Source: Candidatus Latescibacterota bacterium (GTDB lineage: Bacteria; Latescibacterota; UBA2968). Taken from it: DNA of 64,000 bases. Location of the stretch: assembly GCA_022824945.1 (NCBI GenBank), contig JAJDYX010000056.1, positions 101,241 to 165,240 of the forward strand, given 5' to 3'. The notes under the pieces were generated by a model that saw only the letters and a program-made list of their open reading frames with translations, was not told the origin of the DNA and made no database searches. Position numbers and translations under genes: made by a program. Below, piece after piece: positions 8,250-16,820 of the stretch (position 1 is its first letter; every line of letters starts with the position of its first letter).

Positions 8250-10589
8250 ATGTCTCTGAAAAATCTGAAAAACCAATGGCTATCGGGTCTGATGGTATTG
8301 TGCCTCATGTCAATCGGCACAATAGATTCGCAAGCGCAAGTGGTCTATAGCGCGTCGCGGCACATGACCCGGTCACAGGTGTGGCTCTCGTTTACCAACT
8401 CCGGTACGTCGAGCATGCACTATCAGGTAACGCCATCTCGGGTAATGATGCGAATGTCCTACCCGGGCGAATTGTATTCACTATATGCCCTGTTGGGCAC
8501 CGAAGAATTTGTGGAATACTGGGGCGACAAAGCCTGGGGATCGTCTCCGCAAAAGGCATTTACAAACATGCATTCAGCCGGTGAGGGCGTGCTGGTATTG
8601 ACCAATGTGGGCGGTGAAAAATACGTCTCAGTCACAGGCCCACGCACGCCCACCGAAGATGTAATCCCCATGAATTACGACATCGCCAACTCAAAAGAAG
8701 CCTCGTGGGGCATCCAGTCCATTGTGCCCAATCGAGGTGTGGGTCCCGGCACGGTAAAATCCAACTGGTGGCAAGGTGCTTCGCCCCAATCCGCTGACCC
8801 GGCCAATTTGCGACCCTACGAAATTCACAACTTCGATTACGGCATTTATCCACCCGTACAAAATGCAGGCGAGGAAATCCACATCACGCAGTGGCAGACA
8901 AAACACAACCTGGTCGTAACGCGCAAAGCCCATGCGTGGAGCCATCAGGATTTCGACGACTTCTTTATCATCGAACTCGAATTCGAAAATCGGGGCGGAC
9001 AGCAACTCGACAACACCTACCTTGGCGTGATGAACTCGATGTATGTGAACAATGCGGGAACGGCCTATCGCTGGGGCCATGAAGGCGGCCTGATTACCTA
9101 TCGCCGCAGTCAGGCACTGGACGACCACTATCGCTATAGCGAAGCACCCAACTTCGAAAACAATTCCTTAAGCGGGCTGTCGCCTGCGGATTTCCAGGGC
9201 AAATACATCATGTACCAGTGGGATGGCAACTCCCCGTCCAGCTTCGAGGAAGACACGGGCGATCCCTACTTCTCAGATGTGGAAGTCTCGGGTTTCCCGG
9301 GCAGCAAGAGCAGGCCTGAAGGCATGCCCATTGCGCCAGCCTATCAATTTATGGCACCTCTCGCTTTTCGCAATGCCGGGAGTCACACATTCAACGCAAC
9401 AGACGCAGCAGAGGGCTTTGTCGATCCACAGGGCGAACCCCTGTCGCACTGGTACGAAGTATTTGGTCGCCGCAACATCGACGACCCCACGCGGGGCGCG
9501 TTGAGCATGGCCGCCCAGTACGACTTCTTCACCTCGCCCACAATGGACAACCCACCCTCTGAACAGATGCAGTGGGAAGACCTGATCTTTGGTCCCTACA
9601 GCCTGTCACCCGGGCAAAAAGCCAAAATCGTGCTCGCCTACGGATTTGGATCATCCGCCGAATTTGACATCAACAGCCAGACGGGTTATGCCAATGACAT
9701 CACCAAATGGTCGTGGAACGTGGGCGATATTGGTCCAGACGCCCGCAAATCGCTCTTAGCCAAAGGCGAAGAGGCCATGCTGCGTCATCTGGAACACGCG
9801 CAATTTGCCTACGACAACGAGTACCAGATACCCAACGCACCCCCGGATGTAGATTTCTTCCAGGGGAGCAATGCCCAGGCAAAAATTACGCTGACGTGGT
9901 CAGATGCCGCGGAAAAAGCCATCAACCCCGAATACGGTCAGGCCGATGTGGTCTCCTATCGAGTCTATCGCTCGATCTGGCAGGAAACCGGACCGTGGGA
10001 ACTGGTGGGCGAGGTCTCAGCCGGTAGCAGCCAGGGCGGCACGTACACCTGGGTGGATGAAAATTCGCTGGCCGGATTCCAATTCGCCTACAACGTGCGC
10101 TCTGTTGCCAGCCCCAAATCATCGTGGTCCGAAGGCTCCAAAACCCTATCCGATCTACCCGAGACCGTGCGCAAGCACCTCACGGAAAATGGTCTGGAGA
10201 GCGGATGGTCGGCAGCGGAACAGCGCATGATCGTTCCGGGCAGCCCAATTTTGGCCGCCAATGACGCCGCCGACAATATGGAGAGACCGGTAGTCGTGGT
10301 ACCCAATCCATTTAGTCTGGCGCAAGCTCAATCCAATTATCAGGGCACGCTCAAACTGCGCTTTGTCGGCGTACCACACCAGGCAAAAATCTCCATTTTC
10401 ACAGTCTCGGGAGACCTCGTTGCCGAAATCAACCACAACGATCCAACGGCCGGGGAAGCGCAGTGGCTCTTAAAAGATCGCTTCCTCACAGGTGAAGCCA
10501 CCTCATCCGCGTACTTCTTTGTGGTGGAGTCCCTCGTGCCTGCCAGTCGCGGTCAAAAGACCAAGGGCGCGTTCATAATCAACCGTTAA
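8250..10589 (+). CDS. Secreted 779-residue protein with fibronectin-like and C-terminal sorting-like region
   Basis: Begins with a signal peptide (to about SQAQ30) after GGAGGAG at 8236-8242. The bulk is a large extracellular domain without a family I recognise. Around residues 550-640 there is a fibronectin type III-like segment (ITLTWSDA ... VVSYRVYRSIWQETGPWELVG). The C-terminal about 90 residues (VVVPNPFSLAQA ... KISIFTVSGDLVAEI ... GAFIINR) resemble the FlgD/Por-secretion-type C-terminal domains of FCB bacteria. It is flanked by the TonB receptor and a PorV-like protein, so it may be a surface partner of that uptake system. Function unknown. Confidence 0.6.
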   Translation: MSLKNLKNQWLSGLMVLCLMSIGTIDSQAQVVYSASRHMTRSQVWLSFTNSGTSSMHYQVTPSRVMMRMSYPGELYSLYALLGTEEFVEYWGDKAWGSSPQKAFTNMHSAGEGVLVLTNVGGEKYVSVTGPRTPTEDVIPMNYDIANSKEASWGIQSIVPNRGVGPGTVKSNWWQGASPQSADPANLRPYEIHNFDYGIYPPVQNAGEEIHITQWQTKHNLVVTRKAHAWSHQDFDDFFIIELEFENRGGQQLDNTYLGVMNSMYVNNAGTAYRWGHEGGLITYRRSQALDDHYRYSEAPNFENNSLSGLSPADFQGKYIMYQWDGNSPSSFEEDTGDPYFSDVEVSGFPGSKSRPEGMPIAPAYQFMAPLAFRNAGSHTFNATDAAEGFVDPQGEPLSHWYEVFGRRNIDDPTRGALSMAAQYDFFTSPTMDNPPSEQMQWEDLIFGPYSLSPGQKAKIVLAYGFGSSAEFDINSQTGYANDITKWSWNVGDIGPDARKSLLAKGEEAMLRHLEHAQFAYDNEYQIPNAPPDVDFFQGSNAQAKITLTWSDAAEKAINPEYGQADVVSYRVYRSIWQETGPWELVGEVSAGSSQGGTYTWVDENSLAGFQFAYNVRSVASPKSSWSEGSKTLSDLPETVRKHLTENGLESGWSAAEQRMIVPGSPILAANDAADNMERPVVVVPNPFSLAQAQSNYQGTLKLRFVGVPHQAKISIFTVSGDLVAEINHNDPTAGEAQWLLKDRFLTGEATSSAYFFVVESLVPASRGQKTKGAFIINR

Positions 10590-10607
10590 AACACAAGGAT
10601 TGATGCT

Positions 10608-11591
10608 ATGAAAAATACGATGTCCGTAGTACTGATCGTTTTGATGGCGCTCGCCCTATCGGCTTCGGCCCAGGCGCAGGCACTCTTCCCAGAAGCCGAA
10701 GAAGTCCTGAATCCAGAGGGCCGCAGCAAGATCAAGCCATCCACATTCAATTTTTTGAAAGTGACCAACAATGCCCGAATCGCGGGCATGGGCGATGCTT
10801 TTACAGCGGTATCCGACGGGATAGATGGCATAATCTGGAACCCGGCTGGGCTGACCAAAGTGGATAATTTTGGCTATACCTTTGGCTACACCCAATGGCT
10901 GGTCGAATCGTCATTTGTCACCGGATCCCTCGCTTACAACACCGGACAGTGGGGTGTGCTGGGCGTATCATTTGTGAACTTTACCCTGCCCGATATACCC
11001 GAAACAACCACCATGGAACCAGACGGCACAGGTGCTATGGTGAACTCGGGCGACCTCGCCATCGGCATGGTTTACGCCTATCAATTGACCGACAAGCTCT
11101 CCGCAGCTGCCTCCCTGCGCTTTGTCCAATCCGCGCTGGGACCAGAAACGCTCAGCGCAGTCTCCGTGAATGTCAGCACCTTGATGTACACGGGCTTTCA
11201 AAGCCTGCGCATTGGCATGAACATGAAAAATCTGGGCGGAGAGCAGGAAATTGTGAGCGAAAAATCGGAAATGCCCCTGGTATTCCACACCGGGATAGCC
11301 ATGGAATTGTATGGCAACCTCGGCGATCCCGTATCCCTGACCGGTTCATTTGAAGGCGCTTTCTTCACCGACCGGGAACAACGCTGGAATCTGGGCGGTG
11401 AACTCTGGATACAGAACCTCATCGCGCTTCGAGCGGGTTATAAGCTCAAATACGACGTGGAAACCTGGAGTATTGGCGGTGGTATCAAGGGGAAATTCGG
11501 CGGGCGACACATCGCCTTAGACGTGTCGTATAGCAATCTTGGCGATTTGTTCGATCCGCCCCTGCGCCTGAACCTCTCGGGTTCATTGTAG
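10608..11591 (+). CDS. PorV/PorQ-like outer-membrane protein
   Basis: A 327-residue protein with signal peptide (MKNTMSVVLIVLMALALSA) and the typical PorV/UPF0164 N-terminal signature RIAGMGDAFTAVSDGIDGI followed by WNPAG, then a barrel of about 14 strands. In type IX secretion PorV shuttles cargo to the cell surface. No other T9SS core gene lies here, so this may be one of the stand-alone PorV-like barrels common in FCB genomes. It is the last gene of the cluster beginning at 4451 and follows a protein with a sorting-like C-terminus, which supports a secretion link. Confidence 0.75.
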   Translation: MKNTMSVVLIVLMALALSASAQAQALFPEAEEVLNPEGRSKIKPSTFNFLKVTNNARIAGMGDAFTAVSDGIDGIIWNPAGLTKVDNFGYTFGYTQWLVESSFVTGSLAYNTGQWGVLGVSFVNFTLPDIPETTTMEPDGTGAMVNSGDLAIGMVYAYQLTDKLSAAASLRFVQSALGPETLSAVSVNVSTLMYTGFQSLRIGMNMKNLGGEQEIVSEKSEMPLVFHTGIAMELYGNLGDPVSLTGSFEGAFFTDREQRWNLGGELWIQNLIALRAGYKLKYDVETWSIGGGIKGKFGGRHIALDVSYSNLGDLFDPPLRLNLSGSL

Positions 11592-11687
11592 GAGGAGTCT
11601 GACGGGAGTGGATGGGTTCCGGAACCATCCATTTCCGCATTCTGACAAGGAGTATTTCCCTTGTCCACACAGATGTTAATTTTTTTT

Positions 11688-11735
11688 CATACCCCGCCGG
11701 AATTGGAGAACAATCCGACTTCTGTGCGGGGTATG
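11688..11735 (+). promoter_or_regulatory. Leader hairpin upstream of first transporter gene
   Basis: CATACCCCGC at 11688-11697 and GCGGGGTATG at 11726-11735 are a perfect ten-base inverted repeat with a 28-base loop. A T-run (11680-11687) precedes it, and a smaller inverted repeat (ACAAGG ... CCTTGT, 11645-11664) lies further upstream. It ends 25 bases before the TTG start at 11761, so it is well placed to control expression of the transporter, or it could be a processing site. Function is inference. Confidence 0.45.
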
Positions 11736-11760
11736 CCATTTGCGCTAAGAGGAGAGATGA

Positions 11761-13740
11761 TTGGCTGAAGAACTGCAACCAGACCCAACAGATGAATCCG
11801 TAAGAGGTATAACACTCCGCTCGGTTGCCCTGGGCATTGGAATCGTAATCTTCATCAACCTGTGGGTGACGTATGCCGAGACCGTGGTAAAAACCTCTCG
11901 CCTGAACCTGAGCGTATTTCAAATAACGCTCCTCGCCATCTTCATCGTCCTGATCGGGGTAGTCAACCCCCTGATCAAATCTGTGAATCGCCGTTACGCT
12001 TTTGCACCCGCCGAATTACTATCCGTCGTCGCCATTGGCATCGTGGGCTGCGTCGTGCCCACATCCGGCATCACGGGATTTTTGATCGGGGTCATTTCCA
12101 CCCCCTTCTATTTTGCCACACCCGAAAACGGATGGGCCGAGTACTATCACCCCAACCTCAACTCGTGGGTAGTACCCACCAATCAGGAGGCTGTACGCGC
12201 CTTTTACGAAGGCTTATTGCCCGGCAGCGCCATCCCCTATCGCGTGTGGCTGGCACCACTCGCATGGTGGGGTAGCCTGGTGGTGGCCGTATTTGCCGTT
12301 TCCGCCACACTGATGATTATCTTGCGAAAACAATGGGTAGAATACGAAAAACTCGCCTACCCCATCGCCGCTGTACCCATTGAAATGTCGCAAGACGCCC
12401 TCTCTGCACGTTTCTTACCCGCATTCATGCGCGGGCCCATGTTCTGGATTGCAGCGGCTATACCATTTTTGATTTTTGTCTGGCACTCCCTGTCCTGGGC
12501 ATACCCGCTCCTGCCCAGCATCGGCATCCTGCCGCACGGAGGGTATTTCCGCTTCACGCGCTATTCGCCTGGCATGTACATCCAGCCCATGCAATTTTTG
12601 ACCATCGGCTTTGCGTACTTTGCCAATACACAGGTGCTATTCTCAGTCTGGTTTTTCTTTTTACTCCACGTCCTGGAAGGGGGTATTTTCAACCGCCTGG
12701 GCTATCAGATCGAGCGATCAACCGATTCATTCAGCGCAGACCCGCCCACCGAAGCCTGGCAGTGTTTTGGCGCACTCGCCTGTCTCGTGGTATGGCGATT
12801 GTGGGTCGCGAGGCGGCATCTGCGCGATGTCGTTCTCAAAGCACTCGACAAAAATCACCCGGTAGATGACCGCGAAGAAATACTGTCCTACCGGGCGGCG
12901 GTCTCCATCTTGTCGTGCAGCCTCATCTACGTTTTATTCTGGCTCCTGCAAATCGGAATGGACCTGAGCACCGCATTGATTTTCATGTCCGGTGTCGCCG
13001 TCATCTACATCGGCATCGCGCGCGTGGTATCAGAAGCTGGCGTCGTGTATTCTGGTGCCACGGTGACACCGCAGGCATTTGTCATGGACCTGCGCGGCAC
13101 CCACGTCATATCCGGAAGCAGCATGACGGCCATCGCATTGTCCTACTCCCTCATCGATTACATGCGCGGGCTATTCACCCCGGCACTGGCTCAATCGATC
13201 AAATTGGGCGATCTGATTCGCGGCAACCGCCGTCTGTTATTCTATTGCGTGGGCATTGGCGTACTCGCCGGATTTGTCTCTTCCGTATGGCTCATGCTCC
13301 ATCTGGGCTATACGCATGGTGCTTACAATTTCCCGCGCTTCCCCTTCTTCAGCGGCGACCCAAAAGGCATCTACGGATCTACCCTGACCATGATGCGAAC
13401 GCCCAAAGCACCCGACCCAAACCGCATCATCTTTTTTGCCATAGGCGCGGGCGCAATGGCATTGTTGACATTTTTGAGATACCGATTTTCCTGGTGGCCC
13501 ATCAACCCCATTGGCCTGACCATCTCCGCTGCGGATAACACGGCATCCCTGGTCATGCCCGTATTCATCGCCTGGGTATGCAAAGCCTCTTTGCTCCGCA
13601 TCGGCGGCGTAAACCTCTACCGCAAAGCCAAGCCCCTATTTTTGGGCCTGCTCGTCGGCTACACAGCCGGCGTCGCGTGGTCATTTCTCGTCGATGCCAT
13701 CTGGTGGCCGGGTCAGGGACATTCGGTTCACTGGTGGTGA
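11761..13740 (+). CDS. OPT-like multi-pass transporter (DUF6785/DUF6784 type), copy 1
   Basis: A 659-residue polytopic inner-membrane protein starting at TTG, with AGGAG seven bases upstream; the overlapping ATG at 11757 is out of frame and stops at once. Many hydrophobic helices are visible from residue 20 onward. Landmarks are GFLIGVISTPFYFATPEN, LRKQWVEYEKLAYPIAAVP and YGSTLTMMRTPKAPDP. It resembles oligopeptide-transporter-like DUF6785/DUF6784 proteins of planctomycetes and Latescibacterota-type genomes; the substrate is unknown. A close paralogue follows after 20 bases, so the two arose by tandem duplication and may form a heterodimer or serve two substrates. Confidence 0.7.
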   Translation: MAEELQPDPTDESVRGITLRSVALGIGIVIFINLWVTYAETVVKTSRLNLSVFQITLLAIFIVLIGVVNPLIKSVNRRYAFAPAELLSVVAIGIVGCVVPTSGITGFLIGVISTPFYFATPENGWAEYYHPNLNSWVVPTNQEAVRAFYEGLLPGSAIPYRVWLAPLAWWGSLVVAVFAVSATLMIILRKQWVEYEKLAYPIAAVPIEMSQDALSARFLPAFMRGPMFWIAAAIPFLIFVWHSLSWAYPLLPSIGILPHGGYFRFTRYSPGMYIQPMQFLTIGFAYFANTQVLFSVWFFFLLHVLEGGIFNRLGYQIERSTDSFSADPPTEAWQCFGALACLVVWRLWVARRHLRDVVLKALDKNHPVDDREEILSYRAAVSILSCSLIYVLFWLLQIGMDLSTALIFMSGVAVIYIGIARVVSEAGVVYSGATVTPQAFVMDLRGTHVISGSSMTAIALSYSLIDYMRGLFTPALAQSIKLGDLIRGNRRLLFYCVGIGVLAGFVSSVWLMLHLGYTHGAYNFPRFPFFSGDPKGIYGSTLTMMRTPKAPDPNRIIFFAIGAGAMALLTFLRYRFSWWPINPIGLTISAADNTASLVMPVFIAWVCKASLLRIGGVNLYRKAKPLFLGLLVGYTAGVAWSFLVDAIWWPGQGHSVHWW

Positions 13741-13760
13741 GTTTTTGAAAGGCAAACCGC

Positions 13761-15746
13761 GTGGCAATACAAACAGATTTTATAACTGAAACCGATCCCC
13801 AGCAGGAAAAGGGCCTGACCGTCCGATCAGTAGGCATTGCGCTGGGCGCAGTGGTATTCATCAACCTCTGGGTGACCTATGCCGAAACCGTGGTACATGC
13901 ATCCAGACTGAACCTCAGCTTTTTTCAGCTCACATTGATGGCCGTATTTGTCTTGCTGGTCGCAGCCGTCAACCCGATTTTGAAAATCTTGGGATCGCAC
14001 CGTGCGTTCTCACCCTCAGAACTGCTGGCAATTGCGGCCATCGGCATGGTCGGTTGCGTGGTACCCGCTTCGGGCGTAACCGGATTTCTCATCGGCGTCA
14101 TCTCTACGCCGATCTACTTTGCCACACCCGAAAATCGATGGGGCGAATTTTATCATCCCAACCTCGATTCGTGGGTCGTGCCCATAGATCCCGAAGCCCT
14201 GCGCATGTTCTACGAAGGCTTGCCACCCGGCGCGTCCATGCCCTGGGAAGTGTGGCTAATGCCCCTGCTGTGGTGGGCGAGCTTTATCGTCGCAGTATTC
14301 GCGCTCTCAGCCAGCATGATGGTCATCTTGCGCAAACAATGGGCAGAACACGAAAAACTGGTCTATCCCCTCGTGGCCGTGCCCCTGGAAATGGCGCAGG
14401 ATGCACGGTCTAAGCGACTGTTACCGGGATTTATGCAGGGCAAGCTATTCTGGATCATGGCCGCAATACCCTTTCTGTTATTTTTGTGGAATTCTCTATC
14501 CTGGTTTTATCCACTCATGCCCGGAATCGGGATCTTTCCCCACGCCGGAAAGTTTAATTTTACGCGGTATTCTCCCCACGTCTATCTGGAACCCCTGAAC
14601 CTGTTCACCATCGGCTTTGCGTACTTTGCCAACACACAGGTCTTGTTTTCCGTCTGGTTTTTCTTTTTACTCCACGTCGTAGAAGGCGGCATATTCAACC
14701 GCCTGGGCTACCAGATAGCAAAGTCAACCGACTCGTTCAGCGCCGATCCCCCCACCGAAGCCTATCAGTGCTTTGGTGCGCTGGCATGCCTGGTCGTATG
14801 GCGATTATGGGTCGCGCGGCACCATTTGCGAGACGTCTTCCTGAAAGCATTTAGAAAGGCGTATCCCGCCGACGACTCCCGAGAAGTACTGGCGTACCGC
14901 ACAGTGGTCTTTGTATTTTTAGTGAGCCTGTCTTTTGTACTCTTCTGGCTCTGCCACATCGGCATGGACATAACAACCGCACTCGTCTTTCTCGGTGCGC
15001 TATCCATCATTTATATCGGCCTGGCGCGGGTCGTATCAGAAGCCGGGATGGTGTATTCGGGCGCCACAGTAACACCGCAGGCATTTGTCATGGACATGCG
15101 CGGCACAGAAGTCATGTCTGCGGGCAGCCTGACCGGCATTGCCCTATCGTATTCCATTGTCGATTACATGCGGGGTCTATTTACACCCGGCGTGGCACAG
15201 TCCATCAAAATGGGCGAACTCATCCAGGGCAACCGCCGCGCATTGTTATTCTGGGCTGGCATAAGCGTTTTGCTGGGACTGGCCGCATCCGTATTTTACA
15301 CCCTGCACCTGGGCTATTCTCACGGCGCGTACAATTTCCCGCGCTTTCCCTTTTTCAGCGGCGACCCAAAAGGCATCTACGGATCGACGTTAGTCATGAT
15401 GCACACGCCCAAAGCACCCGACGGCGAGCGCATGGTCTTCTTCGCAATCGGAGCGGGCCTGATGGCATTGTTGACCTTCTTGCGCTACCGGTTCCCGGGC
15501 TGGCCCTTGCATCCCATCGGCCTCACCCTATCGGCAGCCGACAACACCGGTCACCTCGTCATGCCCGTCTTTATCGCCTGGGCGTGCAAATCCGTAATCA
15601 TGGCCGTCGGCGGTGTAAACCTCTACCGCCGCTCCAAACCCGCGTTTCTCGGCCTCCTGGTGGGCTATACAGCCGGAGTGGTACTATCATTCCTCATCGA
15701 CGCGCTGTGGTGGCCGGGGGAAGGGCATCTGGTGCATTATTGGTAG
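13761..15746 (+). CDS. OPT-like multi-pass transporter (DUF6785/DUF6784 type), copy 2
   Basis: A 661-residue paralogue of the preceding gene with the same landmarks (GFLIGVISTPIYFATPEN, NFPRFPFFSGDPKGIYGSTL, NTQVLFSVWFFFLLHVVEGG). It begins at GTG with GAAAGG upstream. The N-terminal 15 residues and the loops differ most, while the helices and the GIYGST segment are nearly identical, suggesting an ancient tandem duplication that has kept both copies functional. The stop TAG at 15744-15746 is followed by a GGATACGGAT repeat. Confidence 0.7.
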   Translation: MAIQTDFITETDPQQEKGLTVRSVGIALGAVVFINLWVTYAETVVHASRLNLSFFQLTLMAVFVLLVAAVNPILKILGSHRAFSPSELLAIAAIGMVGCVVPASGVTGFLIGVISTPIYFATPENRWGEFYHPNLDSWVVPIDPEALRMFYEGLPPGASMPWEVWLMPLLWWASFIVAVFALSASMMVILRKQWAEHEKLVYPLVAVPLEMAQDARSKRLLPGFMQGKLFWIMAAIPFLLFLWNSLSWFYPLMPGIGIFPHAGKFNFTRYSPHVYLEPLNLFTIGFAYFANTQVLFSVWFFFLLHVVEGGIFNRLGYQIAKSTDSFSADPPTEAYQCFGALACLVVWRLWVARHHLRDVFLKAFRKAYPADDSREVLAYRTVVFVFLVSLSFVLFWLCHIGMDITTALVFLGALSIIYIGLARVVSEAGMVYSGATVTPQAFVMDMRGTEVMSAGSLTGIALSYSIVDYMRGLFTPGVAQSIKMGELIQGNRRALLFWAGISVLLGLAASVFYTLHLGYSHGAYNFPRFPFFSGDPKGIYGSTLVMMHTPKAPDGERMVFFAIGAGLMALLTFLRYRFPGWPLHPIGLTLSAADNTGHLVMPVFIAWACKSVIMAVGGVNLYRRSKPAFLGLLVGYTAGVVLSFLIDALWWPGEGHLVHYW

Positions 15747-15753
15747 AAAATGT

Positions 15754-15806
15754 GATCCGCAGATGGACGCAGATGGATACGGATGGATACGGATGGATAC
15801 GGAGAT
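15754..15806 (+). repeat. GGATACGGAT tandem repeat
   Basis: Runs of GCAGATGGA then GGATACGGAT units between the convergent transporter and HEPN genes. It is related in composition to the spacer repeats at 4323 and 48451. Confidence 0.6.
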
Positions 15807-15858
15807 TAGACGAGAGGGTCTTTAGCTCACGAGTGGCGTGGGTAGGAATAGAGATAAC

Positions 15859-16290
15859 TCAGGGCAATTCTGAGCCTTCAGATTCTGTATCGGGTGCGGG
15901 GAGTATAGATTCTGCCCATTGGACAACAGCCTCGGCAAGTCTCACCGCTTCCTGATATTCTTCTTCATCAACTGATTCTGACACATCACCGGGATAACGT
16001 AAAACAGTCGCATAAACGGACAGCTTTGCAGATTGAGAAAGTTCCGGTATCTTGGAAACATCTTCAGGGAGAAGATCGATCAACCTCTCGATAATGTGAA
16101 TTTTGGGAAAAGCAATCCCTCTATTTACAAGCACAGCTTTGATGCTCTTTTCTGCTGCCTGTTGGGCATGGAAACACAGAAGCTCGTAAAAACTATCTTC
16201 TGGCAAAGAGACTTGTGCCAGAGCCAAGTCTCCTCTGGCATACCGGAGCCAATCAGCCGGAGAACCAAATGTTGGGACATCAGGCGGCAT
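15859..16290 (-). CDS. HEPN domain protein of MNT/HEPN pair
   Basis: A 143-residue protein of the HEPN (PF05168-type) fold: helical, with the FHAQQAAEKSIKAVLVNRG helix and the later VLRYPGD motif typical of nucleotidyltransferase-associated HEPN proteins. The strict RNase Rx4-6H motif is not obvious, so it may be the substrate-binding HEPN subtype rather than an active RNase. The start overlaps the end of the MNT gene by 11 bases, which implies coupled translation. The pair is expected to act as a type VII-like toxin-antitoxin module or nucleotide-modifying complex. Confidence 0.8.
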   Translation of the reverse strand: MPPDVPTFGSPADWLRYARGDLALAQVSLPEDSFYELLCFHAQQAAEKSIKAVLVNRGIAFPKIHIIERLIDLLPEDVSKIPELSQSAKLSVYATVLRYPGDVSESVDEEEYQEAVRLAEAVVQWAESILPAPDTESEGSELP

Positions 16291-16597
16291 AGATTTCTTT
16301 TCCTTCTTCTAAAATGCGATAATAGATTAAACCGATATTATTTTTGTGCCTTTCAAGGTCTTCAGGTGTTGCAACCAGAATATCAATGGGCAGAGGAATA
16401 CCCCTCATTTCAATATGAAGATGCTGCGCCGTTCTTCTTCTGTGAACGCCATTGGGCATGACAACGAGCACATCCACATCGCTGTCCGGTCCCATCTCGC
16501 CTCGCGCAGCCGAGCCAAAAAGGATAATTTTGAGCGGATTGACAACTTCGACAATTCGCTCTACGAGTTGATCAATGACATTCGTATCGGGTTGCAT
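16280..16597 (-). CDS. MNT-type minimal nucleotidyltransferase
   Basis: A 105-residue protein with the full polymerase-beta-like active site: GSAARGE, then SDVDVLVV (two metal Asp residues) and a third Asp in PIDILV. In characterised MNT/HEPN pairs such enzymes transfer AMP onto the HEPN partner and neutralise it. GGAGG lies seven bases before the ATG. It is first in a two-gene minus-strand operon and divergent from the M60-type peptidase gene. Confidence 0.85.
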   Translation of the reverse strand: MQPDTNVIDQLVERIVEVVNPLKIILFGSAARGEMGPDSDVDVLVVMPNGVHRRRTAQHLHIEMRGIPLPIDILVATPEDLERHKNNIGLIYYRILEEGKEIYAA

Positions 16598-16820
16598 GTG
16601 TCAACCTCCAAAAAGCAGAATCCATCTCTGTTGAAACATAGCTTGATAAGCATTAAAAGTCAATGCGATCGACGATTTCTCAGGATACTACAAAATGAAA
16701 TTCACCTATAGTGCTTAACACTTTTGTCAAGGAGGCTTGGATTGGTTTTTGTTCGACAAGGCCATCCGAGTTCCCTATATTTTGATGTTGTTGTCGAATT
16801 TCGAATATGGAACTGACAAT

